64,000 bases of DNA, taken from NCBI GenBank assembly GCA_029964075.1, contig CM057129.1, forward strand, positions 20,079,430-20,143,429, read 5' to 3'. The first letter of the stretch is position 1. Every line of letters starts with the position of its first letter. Both the position numbers and the translations under genes were made by a program. The stretch comes from Patiria pectinifera (Eukaryota; Echinodermata; Asteroidea; Valvatida; Asterinidae). The notes under the pieces were generated by a model, which saw only the letters and a program-made list of their open reading frames with translations, made no database searches and was not told where the DNA came from. Positions 23,472-35,200 of this stretch are shown here, one piece after another.

Positions 23472-24649
23472 TTCTTTTTTTATTTGGCCTTATTACAGCG
23501 TAAATTGCATCCCAAAGTAAACAAAAAACATGAAGTTAAATCCCCCAAATATCATATCTAGATCAACCAAATTTGTACTCACTTTCTGTAATTCACGCAC
23601 AGGGGGTATTTATAATTAACCTGGTAATTGGATAATTAAGGCAAATGATGATTAGGAGTCATACACAAAGATTTTACAGAACACGAATTATCTGGAAACG
23701 ACGTGATTCGATAAGGATTAGACGATTATAAACAATAAATCACAAGAGGGCGCTGTTGTGCGCGCTGGTGTCGAAGACGCTTTCGCACAATACTCATCTT
23801 AACGTAGTATTGCATACAAACAGTATTAAGATTAAGAATGTTTTACGAAGGGCGTGGTGCTGTTTTAAGGCACGCTGCAAAACATCAGTAATACACCAGT
23901 AATATTTAACACAAGAAAATTAATGTAGTGCATAAAATATATATCTTTCTATACTCAGAAGGTAAATAAAAACGCAAGACGTTATGCAAGTTCAAAATGC
24001 ACCCTGTTATCAGATGCACATAATATAAACCCACAACTTGCAAACCCGGACTATGCCCATATTTATTTGTACTCCGAGTAAAAAGAGATTTTCTAAACTT
24101 CGGTTGTCTCGAGCTTGTTTTCAAGGAGAATTTAAGATTCCCCCCCCCCCCTTCGTTACATGTATATAGTTACCAGGAAAGTTGCGTCCACAAAAGAAAT
24201 AAAGTTACAAGACTTCAGATTTCAATACCAGAAAAAGAAAATTTTTAGGCATTTTGCCACAGGTGGCTCTGTCTATGGAATATCCCCTGGCACAGCAAGG
24301 GTCTTATAAAATTTGCGAGCAGATTTGCCGATTAATTATGCAAAACAAGACTGCGTCTTGACGTGACCTTAAGATTCTGACCATTCAGCGGGTGCCTTCT
24401 ATATCGGATCTTCGGTAACCCGTTGTTGTATTACAAAAACATGACAGCCATATTGAACAATCAACAGCTTTAATAGACCATATTTCTGAACGAAAGTGAC
24501 ATCACAGTTTCTAAAGTCGACTCCGATTGGCTGGCGTGCGGGGTCGCATAACAGTTGCATGTTGGGATATATCAGACGTTCGATCGTGGCTCTGCACACG
24601 TGAATGTCTGATCCTCAGACTGCATGCGGCTGTGGGGCCCATACTACAT
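23472..24649. other. Spacer upstream of copy C, no gene seen
   Basis: From about 23900 it matches the 3'-terminal spacers of copies A and C (9880-10100, 40420-40640; TTAATGTAGTGCATAAAATAT, GTACTCCGAGTAAA), marking the start of the next repeat unit. Confidence 0.4.
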
Positions 24650-25160
24650 AGGCGTAGCCAGCGGGGTGGGGGGGGGTGGGGTGGGGGTGGGGGTGGGGGG
24701 GTTGGTAAGGGGTATTTCCTCCCCCCAATATTTTGTTAAGACTGCCCTTTTCTATTCAAATGCCCTTTTTTATCAGCGCTTACACCCCACCCCCTACATT
24801 TTGTAAAGAGTGCCCTCTTTTAACAAGTGCCCTTTTTTCTGAACAAGTGCCCTTTTTAAAGGTATGTGGTGGCCTTTTTGGTGCCATCTGCCGTTGCGGG
24901 TGCCTTTTTTGTTAATTTCGCGCATGTATCTATCTCCGTTAGAAGCACCAGATATTGTCCGTTAGTGTGCATAATCGTCGGTTTTGAACAGCGCCCCCAT
25001 CGAAAGATGGTTCAAGCCCCCCCCCCCCCCTCCCCCTAATTGATTGTACGGAGGCCAAGTGTCCGGGGGAAAAGACGTGTCTTCATTTCAGCACGGATGT
25101 GCAAGTGCCCTTTTCAAAATGTTTTTATCCCCCCCCCCCAATAAAAATTACCGTGCAACG
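24650..25160. mobile_element. hAT-like insertion in the upstream region of copy C
   Basis: Compared with 28990-29030 and 1725-1765, about 500 bases interrupt the GGGGCCCATACTATACAGAA sequence. The insert begins ATAGGCGTAGCCAGCGG, ends GCAACGCCACTTT and has long G and C runs. TACTACAT and TACTATAC at the two edges look like a decayed 8-bp target duplication. Confidence 0.5.
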
Positions 25161-25899
25161 CCACTTTACTATACAGAAAAGTTTAGTATCTGCAGAGCCC
25201 CATTCATGCTGCCACATCAACTCCACCAACAACAAAGCAACACCGGACAAGTATAGCTGCAGCGTCAGCAGCAAATACAACAGAAACTTGGAAATACATT
25301 TCCCAAAAAACTGATTTGGGTGTGAGGGCTAATGTTTGATGATTGTTTAAAAAAGGGGGGAGGGGGCAAAAATAATAAATGGAATGCTAAAGTTCCTAAG
25401 TTTATTTTCAAATTGCCATAGAATGCCATGAGAAAGCATCGTAGATTTCGACCATTTCCGGGGGGGGGGGGCATGCCCCTGTACCCCTAGCAAGGCGTAC
25501 CTTCAACACTCACCCCGCCCTATCATATCCCTCCTGCACCTATTTCCTGAAAGCTAGATCCACCCCGAACAAAATGCTCAAGGTACACCACATTGCCATC
25601 TGCAATGTCCTTGTTTGAAATGAACTTTGTATCCATTACGGTACTTTCCCGTCTTGTTGACATTATTCTGTCTGCATCCTGTTGAACTATACGACACCAT
25701 TTCAATTGATACTTTTCTTCCGTGGCTTGTTGTCAAGTTGCTAAACCTTTCGCATCCTCGTGTTCCTTGTTTTGCTTCCATAAAATCCGATTGGTTTCAA
25801 GCCTCAACAATAGGCATCACATTATGGTTGATGTAAAAGAAACCCCACCAGATGCATTATCGCTTACAGAGCGGTTTTCAAAGCCACGGCTTCCTTGCC

Positions 25900-26210
25900 G
25901 GTTTGGCTTCACCTGTAGATTCAAAATATTTAGGCCTTTCATGCTCAATCAGATGAAATTCCTCTAATTGTGGCCTCATAATTTTATTAAAGGATTGATG
26001 TACCAGAAGTAGAACACGGACCTATTTTGATTCGGAGTCCGATGTCAGAAGTGTTCACAAACCTCCTGGAGCCTTAAGCCGGGAGGAAGCCAATGATTGG
26101 AAAACCCCAAAGTCTGTTTGCCATCACTGACAAACTCACTAGGTATCTGGCAGTCAGAGTCCTGGGACCGAACGGCGGTGCAGCATTCTTATTCTCAGTT
26201 ACTTGACAAC
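25900..26210 (+). promoter_or_regulatory. Conserved 5' flank of collagen copy C
   Basis: Counterpart of the copy B flank, reading straight into the ATG at 26211. The similarity begins within upstream DNA shared with 12600-12720 and continues to the start codon. It is inferred to hold the 5' UTR and core promoter; this rests only on conservation between paralogues. Confidence 0.4.
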
Positions 26211-29200
26211 ATGGCTCCCAATCACAAGCTTTCCGAGGTATCTGTCGATGGAGGATATCTCATGGGGAAGAACTACCCAGCTAAGAACGGGAGGTTCTGG
26301 CTCTGGTTTTTGGCGGGAACGCTGCTGAATGTGTGCATCATCGCGGCCTCAGTCGGCCTGACTGTGATGTACGTCCACACGGAGCTGCAGTCACTCAAGG
26401 TACGTTCCTAACGCCGGTTTCAGACTGGAGTACCGGAGTCTCACCGAAACAAAATATTTCTGAGATTTGAATTAAACGATTGACGTTCGAAACAGTAAAT
26501 GGCGACAACATTCGCAATTTGTCAAAAGATCGACCTTTTCAGTCATTATTTTGGAACGACTCCGCAGTCTTTCAACAGGAAAATAAGTTCAAATTTTTAA
26601 AACTGAGGCTTATCTAAATTTAATTTGGTCTTGAATGACTACAACTTTTGGTTGAATTTAACATAAATTACAACCCAAGCAATTGGTTATAGAACAACCC
26701 AAGTTTAGGTAGTTCCAGTTTTCACCCTTTCTTTGGTAAAATTAACCCAGGCAATTTTTCAGTGTAGTATAATTATGTAACTCGTATCTTTATTTTCTGG
26801 AAGGGCACTCAAAGATCATTTTGGTCTCTGATTCTACAAGTACATTACATTCTTCTTCTTTTTAATCCGAGTTCTAAAAGACTGAGACAAGGGGAAGGGT
26901 AGGGGGCACAGGCCTTGAGAGTAAGGGGCGGTGCCCCCAACCTCCTTCCACTTTAATTTTAATATCCAATCGCAGGGGATAAAGGGGGTCTCGATACAAT
27001 TGGAGGGATATTCATATTAAGATATGAATTTGCGTCGGGGTGATGTAAATTTAATTAGGTTTTGCCCTTCAACCGTCCTGGATCCGCCATTGAGTAAAAG
27101 TGATAAAAACTCACTCGGTTGGGACTCGAACCCACGATCTTCCTGATTTTTAATACATATACCTCTTACCACTGTGGTGCATTAAAATTTTTTTTTTTTT
27201 ACCAAGAAGGTTTATAAAACGCAAAAAGTTATACCTGTTCAAAATACACCCTGTTATCGGTTGCACATTATATTTTAACTGTAAACTTTTACTATGAAAG
27301 ACCACACTGAGGGGCGACGGAACCGGGGGGTGGGGCACTTTTCCCTCAGATTTTTACAAGCCAACAAAAGTGCCCCTCTCGCGGTCTTAAATGTGCCCCC
27401 TCGAGATGAAAACAAACCTGCCCCTTAAACGTAAAGGCCTACACATGAAAGCATTATGATCGCGCTTCAAAATTGTCTCCTCTCTTGTAATGCAAAAGTA
27501 CCCTTTAAAAACACAATACCCCTCACGCATTAACACGATTGTGAACCTTCTCGATCGAAGATGGAAAACTAGCCCTCGAAAGCACAAATACCCCCCTCGC
27601 AATGATAAAATTGTGCCCCTCTCGCGATGGGAAATTGGCCATCAAAAACAATAGTGCTCCTCTCGTGATGACTTTTTATATCCAGATGGAAAACTGCCCC
27701 GCCTCGAAAGCACAATTAGTGCCCCGCTCTCAACATTAAAACTGTGCCCCTCCCAAGATGGAAAACTGATCTGTAATTAAATAATGATTTTGTGCTTCTC
27801 ACGCGAATAAAATGGTCACTAAACTGGCCATCAAAAGTAACACTGCCCCTCTCACGATAAAAAATGGTCCCTTTACATAGGCCTAACTAGTCAAATTCAA
27901 AGAGGTTACTGCCGGGGGTGTACTGGAGGCCGAAGGGCTTTCTCAAGTAAAAATTACCTTATTTCACAAAAATACGGCTATATTAAGACTATTTCAGGAA
28001 TAGGCATACACTGCAATTTTGTGAGTAAGTGAATTAAGATTTTTAATTTTTTAACGCAAACATAAAAGTGTATATCAATGTTTTTAGTAAATTTGTTCCG
28101 GGTAACTTGTATTCCTTGCAATGTGAACGAAACAAGTTTTACAATGCAAGTGGCCCTCTTTGGTGATGCCCCCCAGTTTAAAAAGCGTTCCGCCGCCGCT
28201 GATCACACTTGTTGTACTCCGAGTAAAGGGGGATTTACCAAACTTCAGTTCGCCTCCAGTTAGCTTGGTCTTCAGGAGAATTTAAAAATTGTCCCCCTAT
28301 GTTACATGTGGTTACCAGGAAAGTTGCATCCAAAACAGAAATAAGGTTACTAGACATTCAAATTTCCGACAGCCATAAAAAGCAAATTTTGAGGCATTTT
28401 GACACAGGTGGCTAATTGGTGACGTGCACGAGTACCCTTCAACGGCCAGAAAAGGAGAGTTGGGGGAGACCTAGACAGGTTCCCGGTCCATCCACTGCGT
28501 ATTTCCAATGATCCAAAGTGTTGGGGGAAGGGATTAGTCTGGGAGACCATCGCAAGTTTAATTCGATCCAGTACAGTACGCACACGCAGTGTTCTGTCCA
28601 ATTAGGGGCTCTCAAAAGTGGTAAAAACGCGCCCTCTTTTGTTGGCGCACAGAGCCCATAGTCTATCAAATATCCTCTTGCACAGCAAGGGGCTATGATT
28701 TGCGAGCTGATTCGGCGATTAATTATGCAAAACAAGACTTTGTCAAGAATCTGACTATTCAGCGGGCGCCTTCTATCTTTGGTAACCCGTTGTTGTATTA
28801 CAAAACATGGCAGCCATATTGAACAATCAACAACTTGGTCCATATTTCGGATCGAAATTGACGTCACAGTTTCTAAAGTCGACTCAGATTGGCTGACGCG
28901 CGGGGTTTCATAACTTTTGCACGTCAGGATATATCAGACGTTCGATCGTGGCTCTGCACACGTGAATGTCTGATCCTCAGAGTACAGGTGGCTGTGGGGC
29001 CCATACTATACAGAAACAGTCTAGTATCTGCAGCGCCCCATTCATGCTGCCACATCAACTCCACCAACAACAAAGCAACACCGGACAAGACTAGTATAGC
29101 TGCAGCGTCAGCAGCAAATGCAACATAAACTTGGAAATACATTTCCCAAAAAAACTGATTTGGGTGTGGGGCTAATGTTATGATGATTGTAAAATAAATA

Positions 29201-32200
29201 AAAAATAAAAAAGATGGGGCAAAAATAATCAATGGAATGCTAAAGTTCCTAAGTTTATTCTCAAATTGCCATAGAATGCCAGGAGAAAGCATCGTAGATT
29301 TCGACCATTCAACACTCACCCCACCATATCATATCCCTCCTGCACCCGTTTCCTGAAAGTTAGATCCACCCCGAACAAAATGCTCAAGGTACACCACATT
29401 GCCATCTGCAATGTCCTTGTTTGAAATGAACTTTGTATCCATTACGGTACTTTCCCGTCTTGTTGACATTATTCTGTCTGTATCCTGTTGAACTATACAC
29501 GATACGATTTTAGTTGATACTTTTCTTCCGTGGCTTGTTGTCAAGTTGCCAAACGTTTTGCTTCCATAAAATCCGATTGGTATCTTCTTCGAGCCTCAAC
29601 AAATAGGCATCACATTATGGTTGATCTAAAAGGAACCGCACCAGATGCATAACCGCTTACAGAGGGGGTTTTCAAAGCAATGAGCAAACAATTACTCTCC
29701 TTCTGTCTGTATCCTGTTAGCCTTGACCAAGGCTATCAGCTTGTTCCCATACGAGCTTGTTCCCGCTACCGCACACAGCGCGCGCCATGACACACTAGTC
29801 TTTTTATTCTATGGGTGCAGACCAGTAAATCGGTCCGAAATTGCCTGCGCCGGCCAAATCACGATTTGCATGCCCTCAAAATCTTCGGTATTTGAGCATG
29901 CTGTGGGCCATGAACTTGAGGGTTTGTTAAAAATATGGATGGAAACCGTGCACAGGACTTAGAGCTTGCAGTTCTGTGTAATTTTGATGTAATTTGGACC
30001 CTAAAAGCGCTCTATTTTGCAATGGAGTGTAGGCATCGTTTTTCAAAATGGCGATGGGCTTCAGGACTATTTTCAGGGGTGATCGTCTTCAGATGGGAAT
30101 TTCTCCTAAAAGTCATCAGTTGACCCCCCGTAAATTGAACAGAAATTGAAAGATGATGAAATAAGCTTTAATTTGATGTGTGTCTCGAACACCTTGGAGA
30201 GTTGTGAGTATTTTTCCCAAATTTTTGAAGTGGGAGCATTTACCATTGGGGTCTATGGAAGTTTATTTACTGGTCTGCTACCTGTAGTTTCAAAATGGCG
30301 CCTTCCACCGTTTGTTGTCAAAATGTTTGCGGAGTGTTTATTTTTCAGGGGGCGGAACCTGGGGGCAGCGTTTCAAAAGGGGTCACCAATGGCGGTTCCG
30401 CAACAAATGCGCCCAAAATCTGAATAGGGCCGATGGACCGTCCTCCGATCACAGCAATTTCGAGCGAACAAGGGGGGGGGGGGGTAATTTGGGGTCGGAA
30501 GGAGCAAAAATTCAATTAACGCCCGTTGGGGGCGCCCTACAGTAAGGTAGCCGCAAACAGAGGGCTTGTTTTCAGGCCAGAAATCGCAGTCAGAGATTTT
30601 TTTTCTCGCAATTTTTTGATGAAATATGAGTCATCCATCCTTCCTCGTGCCGTACAAGTGGTTTGGAGAAATTTTTCAAAACCTTGCTTCTCTATAGGGT
30701 GCAGACCAGTAAATCGGTCCGAAATTGCCTGCGCCGGCCAAATCACGATTTGCATGCCCTCAAAATCTTCGGTATTTGAGCATGCTGTGGGCCATGAACT
30801 TGAGGGTTTGTTAAAAATATGGATGGAAACCGTGCACAGGACTTGGAGCTTGCAGTTCTGTGTAATTTTGATGTAATTTGGACCCTAAAAGCGCTCTACT
30901 TTGCAATGGAGTGTAGGCATCGTTTTTCAAAATGGCGATGGGCTTCAGGACTATTTTCAGGGGTGATCGTCTTCAGATGGGAATTTCTCCTAAAAGTCAT
31001 CAGTTGACCCCCCGTAAATTGAACAGAAATTGAAAGATGATGAAATAAGCTTTAATTTGATGTGTGTCTCGAACACGTTGGAGAGTTGTGAGTATTTTTC
31101 CCGAATTTTTGAAGTGGGAGCATTTACCATTGGGGTCTATGGAAGTTTATTTACTGGTCTGCTACCTGTAGTTTCAAAATGGCGCCTTCCACCGTTTGTT
31201 GTCAAAATGTTTGCGGAGTGTTTATTTTTCAGGGGGCGGAACCTGGGGGGGGGGGCAGCGTTTCAAAAGGGGTCACCAATGGCGGTTCCGCAACAAATGC
31301 GCCCAAAATCTGAATAGGGCCGATGGACCGTCCTCCGATCACAGCAATTTCGAGCGAACAAGGGGGGGGGGGGGTAATTTGGGGTCGGAAGGAGCAAAAA
31401 CTCAATTAACGCCCGTTGGGGGCGCCCTACAGTAAGGTAGCCGCAAACAGAGGGCTTGTTTTCAGGCCAGAAATCGCAGTCAGAGATTTTTTTTCTCGCA
31501 ATTTTTTGATGAAATATGAGTCATCCATCCTTCCTCGTGCCGTACAAGTGGTTTGGAGAAATTTTTCAAAACCTTGCTTCTCTATAGGGTGCAGACCAGT
31601 AAATCGGTCCGAAATTGCCTGCGCCGGCCAAATCACGATTTGCATGCCCTCAAAATCTTCGGTATTTGAGCATGCTGTGGGCCATGAACTTGAGGGTTTG
31701 TTAAAAATATGGATGGAAACCGTGCACAGGACTTGGAGCTTGCAGTTCTGTGTAATTTTGATGTAATTTGGACCCTAAAAGCGCTCTACTTTGCAATGGA
31801 GTGTAGGCATCGTTTTTCAAAATGGCGATGGGCTTCAGGACTATTTTCAGGGGTGATCGTCTTCAGGTGGGAATTTCTCCTAAAAGTCATCAGTTGACCC
31901 CCCGTAAATTGAACAGAAATTGAAAGATGATGAAATAAGCTTTAATTTGATGTGTGTCTCGAACACCTTGGAGAGTTGTGAGTATTTTTCCCGAATTTTT
32001 GAAGTGGGAGCATTTACCATTGGGGTCTATGGAAGTTTATTTACTGGTCTGCTACCCTATATCTATGGTTGTACTACAGGTATACCGTTAGCCTCAACGA
32101 CCCTTGCGTGTACTTTGTGTGCATGTACGTACACACCACATACACTTCCGCAAACAGCCGTACAGTAAGTCGAGGCGGAGGACCTCGACTTACTGTACGG

Positions 32201-35200
32201 CTGTTTGCGGAAGTGTGTGTGTGGCGCACGTACATGCACACAAAGTACACGCAAGGGTCGTTGAGGCTAACGGCATAGTACAACTAGTGTGTCGCGACGC
32301 GCGCAGTGTGTGCGGTAGCGGGAACAAGCTCCCATGGGAACAAGCTAATAGCCTTGGTCAAGGCTATATCCTGTTGAACTATATACGATACAATTTCAGT
32401 TGATACTTTTCTTCCGTGACTTGTTGTCAAGTTGCCAAACGTTTTGCTTCCATAAAATCCGATTGGTATCTTCTTCGAGCCTCAACAAATAGGCATCACA
32501 TTATGGTTGATTTAAAAGGAACCGCACCAGATGCGTAACCGCTTACAGAGGGGTTTTCAAAGCAATAATGAGCAAACAATTACTCTCCTTGCAAAGATGG
32601 CCTCAAAAAGAATGGATTGCTGAAGGAGAGTGCGTTTTCTTCTAGCCGGATAGAATTTGTTGCAGAATCATATTTTTTTCTCTTGGTCCGCCATCTTGAA
32701 TGACCGAATTACATTTGGCAGAAAACCGGCGTTTAGAGCAACTGCCGCACTTCTGCCGCTTTTTGCCGAATGCAATTAATTGAATTCCACACGGCAGAAG
32801 TTCGACGTTTAGAGCGGGCCAGATGTCGTGCTTATGCCGTGTCGATAGAAATAAAATTGAATTTCTTTATTCGACACGGCCCAAGCACGACGTTTAAAAC
32901 CAATTTTTATTGATTTCGGCTCGGCAAAAGACTTTAGCTCGACAGGATCTGCCGTGCTTATCAATTGAGTACGGCAGTAGCACGGCGCGGTTTCAAACAT
33001 CGAGCTTCTGCCGTGTCGAATACAATTCAATTCCGACCAACTTCGAACTGAAATTGTATTCGACACGGCAGTAGCATGACGTTTGAAACCGTGTCGTGCT
33101 ACCATTGATTGCTATAGTCTTTATACAGAGATCAGTGCGTGCTACTACCGTGAACATCGTTTATAATCAGGAATGCTCATGCTCGCAACGTGTGTACGAG
33201 TATAAAAGAAATAATCAACTAACAAACGCATCAACAAAAAATGTTCAAGAATCATAGGGATGCACACCTGTAAATAGGCCTAAACCCATCCGCCAAGCTC
33301 ACGAATACAAGTTATACCCTCAAAATACTCAATATTAGAGAGTTCTGAGAGCCATGAAATTGGGGAATTGAAGAGATATGGCAATGAACCTCTGGCCCGG
33401 ACTTCAGGCTTCCAATTCTGAGCATTTCGGATGCAATTGCGCCCGAAAGTGGCGCTATTTTGCCATGTTGTGGAGGGATCGTTTTTAAAGATGGCTATTT
33501 TCCGCTTTGGGAAAAAAGGGGTCGTCTTCTTTGGGTGAGAATTTCTTGAAAAGCCAATGGTCAACCAAATTGAAAAGAAAATTAAAGATGACACATTGAT
33601 CATCATTTTTCGATGCAGCTTAAATACCTGTGAGAGTTGTGAGTATTTCGAAAACCGTAACGTTCTCATCGGTCAATGACAACAAAAGGACTGTAATAAG
33701 GGACACCAGTAGAGCTTTCCTCCGGGAATAAGTACTCAAGGAGTTCATGTTGAAACAAATTCGTTTTTATCATGCAACTCCAATTGATTAAGAGCAGAAA
33801 ATCGTATTTGTTGTTGTGACTGTTGGTCTGCCATGTTGGATTTATTTAAATTCGACTGGGCGTTTGTAATTAAGTTCGACGTTTGAAACCACTGCCGCGA
33901 TTGTGCCGTGCTAACGTCGCGCTAAATTCAATTTTATTCGACACGGCATAAGCACGACGTCTGAAACAGGCCTTACCTTTTTTTTAAACAGGACCAGATG
34001 CAAATTCACGAAGAGCGTTTGGCATGGTTGGAAAGTGACTCGTCGAAACAAGACGCCGGGGGAAAAGATGTCTTAACTTGGAAGGATGCCCAGTTGCGAA
34101 CGAGACGAGATCGGCAGGCTCAAGTGTCGTCTGGCCGCAGCGGCCAACGAAACGCAACGCACCTTCCGGGTTACGGTGGGTAAAACTCTTAATCATCAAT
34201 CCATTACTTTTTAATCAAAACAATCCTCAAGATATACATCGGGAATAATTTGCTCGATTAGATAGACACAACTATTAAAAACAGAAAATTTCCCTTGGGG
34301 GGGGGGGGGAAGGAAAAATGACACAGGTGTTGTACCTATACGGCGCGGCGTCCATTATATCCAACACTCGTTGCATTAACTACGTTTCCATGATGTCGCT
34401 TTGATCTTGGCCCGAAGTCTAAACCTCATCTCAAAATACAGAATTGCTTTATTCAGCAGGACCAGGAAATGCAGGTGCTGCTTTATGCCGGGACGGTCGT
34501 GATGGGAGAGACGGTAAGGATGGACAGGACGGGGCCCAGGGCCCAGCGGGACCGGCCGGCCCAACAGGAATCAAGGGCGAAAAGGTAAACATAAAGTCCG
34601 CTTTTTGCTTGAAAAAAAAACCCTGCTGAAACACTTAGGTAAAAACTGCATCAGCCCTTTTGAAATTATGAACACAACCGGAGGGCGCTATTTGGAGTGT
34701 AAGCCTATTCGTATAAATAGCACCTTCCTATTTTGCCCACAATACCTCAAAAAGCCTAAATAACCCGGCAAAGTTTGGGAAAGAAAACGACTACAGTTCA
34801 AAATGCAACATTAAGTACAAGATATGTCATTTTGTTTGTAGGTTCGTTAGTTGGTTTTTATTACACGTATATAGGATATGCGAAAAGTTTAATACCTTCT
34901 CATTGGAACCAAATATATTATTAAAATAAATCCACTGCGGAAAGATGTACCATAATGACGCACACCATATCTTATCCTCGTCAAAGTCTCCTGTCAAATT
35001 GTTAAAGATTATCTAAACGACGCCCAAGTGTCCAGAGGAGTCCAGGGGGAGGGGTGTTTGTAGTGGATGACCATACCCTTTCCCTCCGACCGAACAATGT
35101 TGATTATTTACATTGTGGAAAAGATCTTTTTTTTAATAGCTCCCCGAATAACTTCATCACTCAATATTGCAAATCTTGACTTATCATCTTAGGCAGTTTG

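Larger units (their letters stand above)
29718..32366. mobile_element. TAGCCTTGACCAAGGCTA TIR element with 8-bp target duplication, copy C intron 1
   Basis: Starts TAGCCTTGACCAAGGCTATC and ends TAGCCTTGGTCAAGGCTA. A perfect TATCCTGT duplication flanks it (29710-29717 and 32367-32374), as expected for hAT- or P-type cut-and-paste insertion. The left TIR runs about 80 bases (29718-29798) and the right about 180. The interior is filled by tandem units of another element and carries no transposase. Copy A shows the empty site. Confidence 0.85.

Noticed and set aside
30526-31897. Identical 116- and 62-codon frames recurring in tandem
   Set aside because: They belong to the roughly 890-bp repeat units of a noncoding element. 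Identity reflects recent amplification, not coding selection.
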